64,000 bases of DNA from Cladorhizidae sp. MBARI D1340-BT2 (taxonomy: Eukaryota > Porifera > Demospongiae > Poecilosclerida > Cladorhizidae): assembly GCA_028752905.1 (NCBI GenBank), contig JAQNBH010000010.1:13349984-13413983 (forward strand). Reading direction: 5' to 3'. Positions 53,811 to 64,000 of the stretch are shown in pieces; within the stretch, counting starts at the first letter, position 1, and each line of letters starts with the position of its first letter. The notes beneath the pieces were generated by a model that had not been told where the DNA came from, did no database searches, and was given only the letters and a program-made list of their open reading frames with translations. Made by a program: the position numbers and the translations under genes.

Positions 53811-56800
53811 GTGAGATGACAGTGGCTATATTTAACGTAGTAATATTAAATATATAGCGCTAGTTAAAATATTTTTTTCCATAACAAGCTAGTTTCAGTG
53901 TGAACAAAATCCTTACATTAATATTGTGTATATCCATTTTATTATACCAAGATCGTTGGATATCAAAGTTGACTTAATTTTTTTTGATTTTCCAGTTATT
54001 CTGGAGGTAAAGATAAACAAATGAATCATAGCCATCAGAAATAGCTCTATTTAACACACATCAATAACAGGTTATATCAGTTGGTGTATATATAAGGGAG
54101 ACCATGCATTCTCTTTTTCACTCATGGTAATTATTATACAGGTTAGCTACTTGTAGTTACTATAATTTACAGTCACATTAAAAAATGATGTACAAGCTAG
54201 ATACAAAAAATAATTACTCGAGTATCAACTTTCACCAACAACATAGTGCAAATTGCAAACTGCATATTTTCGATGGTCTAACTGTAATTAGAGCTCCTAC
54301 CACCCAACCATCACAACCTCCCCCCCCTTCCGCTTGCTCTACCCCCACTATGAATCAGGCTAGATAGAGCCATTGTTTGAATCTAAATGCCTAGGAGCTT
54401 AGCAAAAACATAACTATAGAGCAAGGCACAGTAGCTAAAAGTCATCCATGATTGTGTAACCTTGACTATGACCTTCATAACCGACCCAATGCAGCTGAAG
54501 AGGATAAAAATAGTGTCTTGAGGTGTACTGTTACCTCAAGAAACATGATACTGTAAGGCAGCATTTTTTTAGAGCTGGGGATGTTAGTCAGACTGTTTCT
54601 AGAGCTTAATTGGGAGATATGGAGATAGGGGTATTCTTGAGTTAAGTACATTCATTGAGAGAAACTGTCCAAATTGCATATTCTCATAAGAGAAAGGATT
54701 CGTATAGTACAAATGTATATTATTATCCAGGGAACATTTCCAGATGCTTCTGTCACACAAGGAGTGACATTGTGTTTATTTTCCCCTAACCTTTCCGTGA
54801 TATTAAATGCTATATACCGTATTTGCCGGAGTATAAGTCGCAGTAGTAGCTCCAAATCTTCTTCTCCAATTGAGGGGTGCGACTTATAATCCGAACATGC
54901 CGCTTTTCCTTAAACAACTGGGCGGGGTCTCTAGTGGTACGTGTGTCGATAAAATGTCTGGGAAGCGAATGAGTTACACTGCTGGCTTTAAGCTCAAAGT
55001 AGTTGGGTATGCAGAGAAGTTCGGAAACAGAGCAGCGGAAAGAGAGTATAGAGTCAGTGAAAAATCGGTCAGGAACTGGAGAAAGAAGAAGAGTGTTTTG
55101 ACAACGCTGCCTAAAGGAAGGAAGGAGTGGTATTCGAAACTTTACCTATTGTCATTGCGCATGCGACCTATACTCCAACTATTATAGATTTTCAAAATGA
55201 TGGCCAACTTTGGGGGGTGCGACTTATATTCCGGTGCGACTTATACTCCGGCAAATACGGTAGGTAGTATTATAGCAATGGTATGTAGATGTTGCTATCA
55301 CACGAGTAACTGAAAATACTGTTACCACATATCCAGCTTGATTGGCTATATAGGAAAACAGAAAAAGCGAACTCTGTTGGCCTAGCCATAGTTGACAATC
55401 CATATTTTCCTGATATATATACTAAATTTAAAACATATAATTATGACATTGTTAGTAAGTATATTCTTTTCATTGTCCCTGCACTGCTTTTTGACAACTT
55501 GAGGATTGCTAATGAGGAATTTTATTTTCACCTAAACTCACCATCATGCACAGCAATGATATCAATCTAATGAGATTCATCTGTGATGGCATTTGTTAAT
55601 TTTTATGCTCAATCACTGTTGTACTCCCATTTCAATTACAAAGTAAGTAATAATTATTGTAGTTATTTACTCATTCAACCAGCAGAACTCTCATGGACTC
55701 AATTGCAGAAAGGGTCAGAGCCACCAAATTTGAAGCATGTAGCAAGTACTACTCTCTAATAGGATGTCAATATTGCTGAGGATGGCACACTGAGCTGAGT
55801 CCAATTCTTTGAGTTTTACAAAGAGTAAAATCAGTGAGAAATGCGGGGATTGCATAGTAACTTTGGCATGAAGAAGTCATGATGAAGGAGACACAAAGCA
55901 TCATGTGAATAGAGATTGCTTAGCCTACTGTGAGCTCCAAGAGTTCAATCTTGGACTATATACATCTCTCAACGCCTTCCAAACCACCATAATCTGATAC
56001 CAGTAGAAGGAAAGTGCTTAGGGCTGCACTGTGAGAAGTGCAAGGGAGCAGAAATCATTGGTAAGTGGAGAGAAGTGAAGGCCGCACTGTCAGATATTGT
56101 AAAGGACGAGGAGAGAGCAGCAAATAATGGTAGGAGGTGTTCACTGAGGGCTGCATTCAGCATCGCCAAGCAATAATTCTCACCAAACCATTACTCTGGT
56201 GAAGTTGTTTTAATTAATATAATACCTTTTCTGGTATATTTGATGATATTGGAATTCACAAATAACAAAGAATAGACCATAGCACAATGTAGATTATTTG
56301 TGGAAGGGTCTTCTTGGAATAATTATAATTTCCTTCAACTAAGAGTTCATTGAGAATTGTGATCTGACAATCACAAACAAATAATAAATGAAAAGAACAC
56401 TTTCCAACGACAACACACAAATCTTGCAGAGTTTCTGCGGGTACTTTCTAGTTGTTATTATTATTTTTGTTATTTTTGTTGTTTTTGTTGTTGTTGTTTT
56501 ATATGATTATATTGTTTTGGTGTTTATTTCATTTGTTATTAGATGTTATTATCTTTACTTTATTCTTCCATCCGGTTCAACAAGCTGAATGTGTGAGTCA
56601 GAAGCTCACATGAGTCTCTTAGCACCTCATTATTCTTTATGAAGGCTAGACTATTATGTCGAAATATTATATTCAAGTTGATTATTAAGAAGATCATTGT
56701 AATTTTATCATGTCAATTGAGAGTAAATTGAAAGATTAATAATATTATAATTATTATTGTTCTTGTTTGATATTATTATTATAATTATCTATTATTATTA

Positions 56801-59800
56801 TATACTACTAGATAATTATATTATTAATATTATCAGGGGGTACACTACTGCACCTTTTATTGTTTTGACAAAGGGGAAAAAAGCTAAACGTCTTAGCTAA
56901 ATCATAAATCGGCATCTTTTTTAACTTCTAAATGCCTCGAATCATTTGCATAGCTAGTAACTCAGCAGTGCAAACAAAACAATTAAATTGTGCAAAGAAA
57001 CAACAACCTTGAAAAATTTGTCTTCAAGGATCTATAAATAATTTTCTTGATAATAAAAATAACATTTTCTCTTAGTGCTTTCAATAAACCATCGCATTTG
57101 GGACAATTCCTGATAAAGATTTAACCTAAACACGAAGAGAAAATATTAAGTTGATCATTAAGAATATCATTCCTTTTACACTGCCTGCTGGGAATTTATT
57201 ATGAGTTTATTCAAGAACATGATTGTTTTCATCTTCTTCCCCTTCTTGAAAAAACAATATACAGTAAATATGTTGATAAGCACTTCTCTGTCAATTCTGG
57301 TTGCATAGCACTCAGAAAGCTGATAATGTTTCAAAATGTGCTTGATTGTATCAGGGAAATTCTACATGAGTGGCAGAAAAGGAACTATTTGAGAGTTAAG
57401 GAAGAGGGAAGTGTGTGTTTGTGTATCTACAGCTTAATTAAAATACATTTAGCAGCCTACTTAAACTAATTTTCTAAATTCATGATTTAGAAACAACCTC
57501 CACCCCCACTTGTCCCCAACATAAAATTAACTGCTACAAATATATGCATAAATTAATTGCGTAAATTAATCTCACAATAAGATAGTAGATATTTTATTAA
57601 AGATTTTTTGTGGTTTGTTTCCCTGAAAAAATATGAAGAAAAATTTCTTCCAAAATTGTTTATCTACAATTTTGTAATGCAGCTTTTGATGTGTGCCTGG
57701 CTAAGATAAAGCTATAGAGTGTTGGATCCAGAGAAGATGGGGTGGGTTCATTGTAGTCAAGCCACTCCACTCTTCCCTTTTAGCTTGTTTAGCTGTAGAA
57801 GATTTAGTAAGTAACTCCCAGGTGCTCAATTCCAAAAACTAGTGAAATCCAGCATTACCTAGTTCCTCACCCAAAATCTAGCTAGAAGGCAGGGAGTATA
57901 AAACTTTTGAAACTTCTACTGCCAGAAAATACTCTATCAACCCCTTAGAATCCTGTAATTCCCCCCGCCCCTCCAACTTGCTGATATATGATTACCTCAA
58001 ACAATTAGCAAACAACAATTTGCTGGTGGAGATAATTATATACATTTATTCGAATTATACCACACCAATATAAACGCACTAAGTTTGTACTATATTTTCC
58101 ATGCTGTACCTACACTCTACACTACATAGCTAAAAACATTACCATTTCGATCTTATTCTCTGGTTTAGTTTGCCTGCATTTATTAAGATGCAATCTACAT
58201 TCATTTTTTACAGGGAAAGCCAAACTCTCTATGGTTAAAAATGTTGTTACCATTCTTATGAAAGATGTTTCATAAAACATTAATCCCTGAGATATCACTG
58301 CCAGTTTTCACTTGTTTTTCATGAATATTTCTTTATGTTTAGGCATAATAGTGTTGGGCAGCTTTAAACTGTATTTTGTGTCACTTTTATTAACGTATAA
58401 CACACTTAGATTCCAGTTCTGTGCCAGTTGTTCTCGTTTTACTTCCACTAAGTGGGAAGCTTGATGGTTATTTCAAATTTGTGGCTCTTAATATCTGGAA
58501 CAAATCATCTACAGCTTCCAACATACTCCATCTGTTGATGTGTGATGGTGTACTACCACCCATCCCTGCTTATCACAAATATATATAATATATATTTGAC
58601 ATAATATTCAACTTGGACAAAGAAAAAACCCTTTAATACTCTGAAAATCAACAGCATAAATGAAACTCTCAAGGAGTGTGCTGGCACTACCTATTTCCTG
58701 TGACTTCCTAACACAATGCAAACTACAACTATATACTATAATTAAAATAATTAAATTAAAAATCACACTGTATTTTGTTAGTGGTATTAAAGTTGGCCAC
58801 TAAACTTATACACATGTCTTCTTTTTTTAAAGATGTCTAATTGGTATTTCAATCCAATGGTTTTTGTATATTGAGGTAAAGTTAATATCCCATCTAAAAC
58901 TAACTTTGGCAGCTTTATAATTTATTATCATAAACATTGATCTAGGTCTAGCTACATCGCCTATTTAAAGCTTTATGGGCATGCATGGCATGACACAGAA
59001 ACCATAGCCTAAGAATCCCTTACTGGGTCCAAAACCTTCGCGAGGACAAGATGTTCCTGATTATATGTAGTATATGTGAATAGACCCAATGGCTGCTGAG
59101 TCTATAATGTATATGGTTAGGTTGCTTATTACTTTGAACATCAACAACACCAATGAATTTGGAGGTTGGCTGAGAATCAAAAAGGTAGTCCATCTCATCG
59201 AATAAGTTTTAGTGCCTGTCTGGGGTCTAGATGAATGAGGTGGTGACAAAAGGATTAGCCCAGTTTAGTTTAATATGTCAAGCTTATCTGTAACAAACAT
59301 TGCTAAAATAATAATAAAGATAGCGAGCAAGAACAGACTCTAAAATTATAGCTCTAGATATGGTGTTGACCCACGACAATTACTGATTTGGAAGGAAAAA
59401 ATTATATTTGTTTCTCATATTATTATTCCATTAAATAGAGAAATTTAAATATATTTGGCTCAAACAAGGAAGCTCCACATGCACATGCATAAAAGAAGTT
59501 AAGAAAACCATAATGCTGCACAATATGTCCCACTATAAAAAGATCGAGCATAATATGTTCAGTCCTGCTTTACACACATTTTATTGCTTGATATCTTTTC
59601 ATTTTGCTCTCATTTTCATACCACATCGTTTCCAGTGAAATTGAGTTCAAGTTGAAATTTGAAAAGGACCATCCACATTATATTGATCAAGGTATAAGAT
59701 TAGAGGCCAGATTGAAGTCGACAGACTCCTTTGAAATCACGGATTGGACCCCTATCAGATTCTACACACCAAGTATTGAGGAGGCAAGTGACTACCGTAG

Positions 59801-62800
59801 TTTGGTGAAGTTGGATTCTTCAAATATGTCCGTGACAGCTGAAGCAGGTGTGTACAACTCCACTTTCCCTCTTCTGCATATTACTGACTCTAAATTGGTT
59901 CTCATCCGTGAGTACATATGCGGACAACTTTTACAAAAAATTTCTGGAACATTGCAATTGGAGTTGCGCTGGATGCAGAGATTTGGAAGGAAATTAATAG
60001 ACAACAATGACTCAATATGGATCTTTGATGACGTCGAAATTAATATTTGGAATGGGACATGCTTTTTGCAATTATTGAATGAGGATTTTAGTGGAAAAGA
60101 GGAAGTGATTTTTAAATCTTATATGGTGCTTCGAGGTGTAATACAACAGAATGTGAGTGAATTTTCAGAAATAAGCAACTTCTTGCTCTTCAATGGATTT
60201 GTCAGGGGAATTACTGGTAGGCGCTCTATAAATATTATAGTTAAACCAAGTAATACTTCTAAAGAGATAGGTAAGACTAAATTGATGTTGCTGTTGTTAT
60301 TATTGTTTTATGCATCATCATACATTTCAATGGGTCAAATTATGATTGTAAATAGCTAATTATAAAAATTAATACAAATACAAATCTCCAATTTGAAAAA
60401 CTAATAATTATTAATTTTTCTCAGAGATTTATATTTGAGATTTATATTTGACTCCATAACAAGTGCCAGCATGTGCTTTAAAAAAGCACTATTTGAATAG
60501 CAGTGTTTATGCCTGTATTCTTATTAAGTGGCACTATTAACCTTCTTAAGCCTCAGGTGTAGTTTTTGTGGTTGGCTCACTTTATTCAGATTGGCCATCA
60601 ATCTCAGTGGGAATCAGTGCTTCAGCAAGACAAGGTGATGGCATCTCAAATACAAATGCCTCGAGTGGCGAGTAGACTAACATTCATTGGGCTATTTCTG
60701 ACTTCATTTGAATGCTCAAGTTCTTCCTTGACCTAGTAAACTACTAGGGCATTCAGGAGCTACAAATTTTCTATGTAAAGGTGCTATTATGCTAGAATGT
60801 TGCGGGATCTACACCATCAAATATATACATTGATGTGAAATGCCCTAGTATTTCACAAACCTATCTAAATGTTATTTAAGCAACTTGCAGTGTGACAGGA
60901 ATTATGGTTAGTAACTTTGTATGAACACTTAGTTTGGTAAATAGAGGTTAACAAGAAAAGAAGCAAGTATAATTATCTATGAAAGTATGCATTCATGAAT
61001 GTATACATATTAATTTCTGAAACAATTAATAATTTCCAAGCACTACTAATATGCTAAGAATGATATGGTAAAGTATTTGTGTCCATCAGGTATAATATTA
61101 GGAAATATTGAAATAAGAAGAAAGGGAACTATTACTAATAATTATGGCCACAAAAAGTTTGAGAATACTTACCAAACATATACAGATTCAAAAAAGTGCC
61201 ATACATATATGATTTTAAGGTTGCTCTAAATATTTGTGAACTATATTAGTAAGTTCTCGATTCCTTCCTTCTTGAACAAATTTTTTGTCTTGAAATAAAC
61301 ATTCTTGCTTTTGGTTGTACACCTGGTGACATTAATCCCACACTAACTAAAGAGCTACAGTTGATTTAATTTATTGCTTTGTGTCTGGGAAAAGGTCACA
61401 ATTATTATGTGTATAATATTATGTAGTAAACCTCATCGGTAAAATGTTGCTAGACAGTCACTATTGGTCCATTTATTTGTTAAAAGCCTTGCTAGAAAAA
61501 TATTATACAACATAGAATAGCATTTTTTTAATCATTATATATTATAATTATATACTGTCACATATTATTTGTAGTATGCACCAGTTCTACAATTCAAGGT
61601 AAGTCCTAGTTAATTGCTGGCATCTTTATTATTGTAATCAGATTATTGTGACACTGATTGCACTAGATGTACAATTTTAGAGTATTATTAGGTAGAGCAA
61701 AGAAAAATGGAAAGATGTGTACCTTTGAGGTACTGAGTTACACCAAATTTTGGTGACCTATCAATATGTTCCTCTTGAAAAAAATTTGAGTGTGTTTGAG
61801 AGAAAATGTTATCAGTCATGCAAATGAACCATTGCTGTTATCTATGAAAAATATGAGAGAATCATTGTAGAGAGTAAGATATACACTAGCCAATGAAATG
61901 ACCATAATTTTTTATCATCAAAAACAAACGAATAATGCATCTCCAAGCTGATTTAACCTATTATATTGTATTGACACTGGTCTACAGCACTGCACTTCAG
62001 TATCAACCCTAAATCTCCTTAGTTAGGTTGCTATGGCGCTTTGGGGAATGGGAAAATTGACCCAAGGACCCACAATCATTTTTCCCCCCAGTTATGTGCA
62101 ACCTGTGTAGGCAGGCCTAAAGGTAGCCAAGTATATTAGCAACACACTCACTCATACATATAAACATACACACACACACAAACAAATGAACACATACACA
62201 GACCCAAACAAAACATAGATAATTATATAGATTGACTTCTTTCAAAAGAAGGACTACTCATGCTGACCACATCAGTTAGAACTTTAAAAATAATACATAC
62301 CATTTTTAATAGAACAGAGATAGAAATATTGTAAGAAACTTAGAAACTTAAGGGTGCCTTCATGTTTTTTATAAGAATTCTTGCATTTTTGGGGAAGTCG
62401 GTTAATTGCCTTAGCAAAGAATTCAAGGTGTGCTGGGAGTTTTTTTAAAGCTAATAGAGTAATCTTACAAACTGTCAATGTGAAGTTTTAACTGAGATAT
62501 GCAATTTTTAGGGGGAGTGGGGTTGTCTGCTATTTTGAGAAGTTTGTCTATCTAATATAGGAAAATTTGGTGCACTCCTTGATAAAAGCTAGAGTTTTTA
62601 TAATTCTTCTGTCTGTACAAATACTGATATAATCAGAGATTGTGGTGACACTCTCTATATTGCTTTAACAAAAGGCAGGTACCTTAATCAATAACAACAA
62701 AGCTTCTACTCAGCTAAAGCTCAAATTGATATGTTTTTAGTGCTATAAAGCTGAAATCTCTCAGCTAAAACAAATGTTAGCCTGAAATCCTTACAGAATG

Positions 62801-63863
62801 CTTTGAATCTATACTAACCAAAACCATACATATGTACATACCAATGAAGTTATTTGACTTATTAATATAATAGATAAACCAATTCTTTCAAATGCTATTT
62901 ATTTAATAAATAAGCAGAGTCTTGGATGTGCCAGTTTATTACCTACGCAAAGAATTCAAGTTATGATGGGAGTCTTATTGCTAATAGAGCTAGGTTAAAA
63001 GCTACACATGTGAGCTTTAACTGAGACTGAGCTACATTTTTGTGGGTTTTTCGGACCGATTTAGAATTGATATAGGGAAAGCTGGCACACTCCTTGATAA
63101 AAGCTACACAACTATCAAAATTCTTTACAGTCTGGAGGCATATAAACAGAGACTGTGGTGGCACTCTCTATACTAGTGGGGGGACAAAGATTCAAAATGG
63201 CCGATGCCTAAATTTAAAAAAAATTCTGGCATATGGCACATCTAGAATAATTTTTAAGAGGGGACAATTCTGAGACATGATATGTATGACCATGACTCAA
63301 GGAGGTTTAATATTTGAGTAAAACAGAGCTTTGTTTTTCATTGGAGATGAAAATATAGTTTCTACGGTAAAAATACTTTTAAATTCAACATTGTTTTGCT
63401 TTTTGATCCTATGTTACAATAAATTAAACATCGATGATGTAAATGTTATAGGACATTATGATTTATAGTGTTATAGGAGGACATTAATAATGAACGATAT
63501 ATTATAGGACATTAATAATGAATATTGAATGATGTATAGTGATGGAAGACAATAACACTATCAGCTGTAACATCAGCTAACCCTCTTTAACAAAAAACAC
63601 ATTACAACATTGTAATGGACACCACAATTATCTAACCTTCCAATTCTACAGGTTCAGGGTTTTGTACTGCCGAAAAAACTGTGCATTTGAATTTTAGCTA
63701 TTCTTGGGAGAAAACTGAGGTTGGAAGCATCAATAGCGTGCCATGTAACTTGACCTCCGATGTGGCTACCAGGCAATGTGGTCTTGGTGGAGTGTGGTCA
63801 CAACCAAATATTTCACTCTGTGAGAGAGCAGACAATATCATCAGCCAAGTCCTCACTGTAGCC
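53617..63863 (+). CDS. Adhesion G-protein-coupled receptor, copy 2 (first four exons)
   Basis: Same gene as 5,337-26,346, cut by the window end. Exons are 53,617-53,810 (signal peptide), 59,636-60,270 (unassigned ectodomain), 61,575-61,598 (24-base microexon) and 63,652-63,863 (hormone-receptor motif). Splice sites and phases match copy 1. The frame is open throughout. Differences in the product are Q to L in exon 1, Y to H, S to F and V to G in exon 2, and L to F in exon 4; one silent change was noted in exon 2. The GAIN and membrane parts lie beyond 64,000 if present. Confidence 0.88.
54817..55260 (+). mobile_element. Pogo/Tigger-type short transposon inserted in copy 2
   Basis: 444 bp with 26-bp perfect terminal inverted repeats (CCGTATTTGCCGGAGTATAA...) and TA on each side (54,815-54,816 and 55,261-55,262). 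Copy 1 has a single TA at the matching place (6,535-6,536), so the insertion and its TA target duplication are directly visible. Subterminal GGTGCGACTTATA words recur near 54,876, 55,216 and 55,233. This is the behaviour of the Tc1/mariner/pogo superfamily. Confidence 0.95.
54870..55187 (+). CDS. Truncated pogo-type transposase: DNA-binding domain only
   Basis: An open frame fills most of the element. The core from the second Met (54,954), MSGKRMSYTAGFKLKVVGYA, then NRAAEREYRVSEKSVRNWRK, is a helix-turn-helix of the pogo/CENP-B N-terminal type that binds transposon ends. The DDE catalytic domain is missing; sequence after KKKSVLTTLPKGRK joins directly to unrelated residues near the right end, as expected of an internal deletion. 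If expressed it could bind element ends without cutting. Expression is unknown. Confidence 0.7.
   Translation: MRGATYNPNMPLFLKQLGGVSSGTCVDKMSGKRMSYTAGFKLKVVGYAEKFGNRAAEREYRVSEKSVRNWRKKKSVLTTLPKGRKEWYSKLYLLSLRMRPILQLL
58072..58246. other. Copy-2-specific 175-bp segment
   Basis: Copy 1 reads CACCAATATTACCATTC across 9,320-9,340. Copy 2 has about 175 extra bases between CACCAATA and TTACCATTC. There are no clear terminal repeats or target duplication, so it may be a deletion in copy 1. Confidence 0.7.
59636..60270 (+). CDS. aGPCR copy 2 exon 2: unassigned ectodomain
   Basis: Same length and splice phases as 10,721-11,355, with three replacement changes and one silent change. Confidence 0.85.
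61575..61598 (+). CDS. aGPCR copy 2 exon 3: 24-base microexon
   Basis: Sequence and both splice sites are identical to 12,655-12,678, although the intron upstream has several indels. Confidence 0.6.
63652..63863 (+). CDS. aGPCR copy 2 exon 4: hormone-receptor motif
   Basis: As in copy 1, with one change (SGF for SGL) just before the first cysteine. Confidence 0.9.
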
Positions 63864-64000
63864 GTAAGTGGAGATGAGTTGTAATAATTCCAACAGTGGT
63901 TCAAATGTTTGTACATGAGTATTATTTAAGGCCAATTGCTAAAAGTTCAACCTTACAGACAATTATAAATGATGTTAAATGCAAGAATCTATGTAGTAAA

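Larger units (their letters stand above)
48098..64000. repeat. Segmental duplication, copy 2 (window-truncated)
   Basis: Direct repeat of 1-15,071 in the same orientation. It is longer by 832 bases in net. The extra length is mostly a 444-bp pogo-type transposon at 54,817, about 245 bp at 51,715 and about 175 bp at 58,072, plus small changes. The duplicated order is decayed retrotransposon, minisatellite, THAP/SWIM unit and aGPCR 5' exons. Sequence just before 48,098 belongs to the same decayed retrotransposon, so the real left edge is further upstream. Confidence 0.97.

Overview
The window is animal nuclear DNA. It is AT-rich and has GT-AG introns, an adhesion-type G-protein-coupled receptor (aGPCR) gene with hormone-receptor-motif, GAIN and GPS modules, and many retrotransposons and DNA transposons. 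The receptor class and the repeats (THAP/SWIM genes, integrase plus C48 protease genes, Gmr1-order retrotransposons) fit an early-branching metazoan. A sponge is my best guess, but the sequence alone does not prove it. No bacterial-style operons, rRNA, tRNA or CRISPR arrays were seen.

Layout. Bases 1-15,071 and 48,098-64,000 are two direct copies of one segment (offset 48,097 at the start, 48,929 at the end). They differ by scattered substitutions, short indels and three larger presence/absence differences. Each copy carries, in order: a decayed Ty3/gypsy-type element with integrase before reverse transcriptase; a short minisatellite; a roughly 1.4-kb unit bounded by 56-bp inverted repeats and holding a THAP-domain gene facing a SWIM-type ORF; and the 5' part of an aGPCR gene. 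The first aGPCR gene can be followed through 14 phase-compatible exons to a stop at 26,346, giving about 1,037 codons. The second starts at 53,617 and runs off the window after exon 4.

Between the copies lies a repeat-rich block. A deleted gypsy gag-protease element occupies 27.7-29.6 kb (minus strand). A candidate 14-kb Ginger-like DNA transposon spans 30.57-44.7 kb (minus strand). It encodes a broken, intron-containing integrase, C48 cysteine protease and PHD-like finger gene, and both ends carry inverted copies of a GCCATATTAGTC motif. A complete but inactive LTR retrotransposon (35,238-40,791, target duplication GACCA) sits in one of its introns. That retrotransposon has the order gag-PR-IN-RT-RNaseH, which is the Gmr1 arrangement. 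A Penelope-like fragment follows at 44.9-45.6 kb.

Only the aGPCR genes, and possibly the copy-2 THAP gene, look like candidates for function. Most other coding segments are broken mobile elements. The main caution is that the two 15-kb copies could be a true tandem duplication or two haplotypes placed end to end by an assembler. The sequence cannot decide this, because neither breakpoint lies inside the window.
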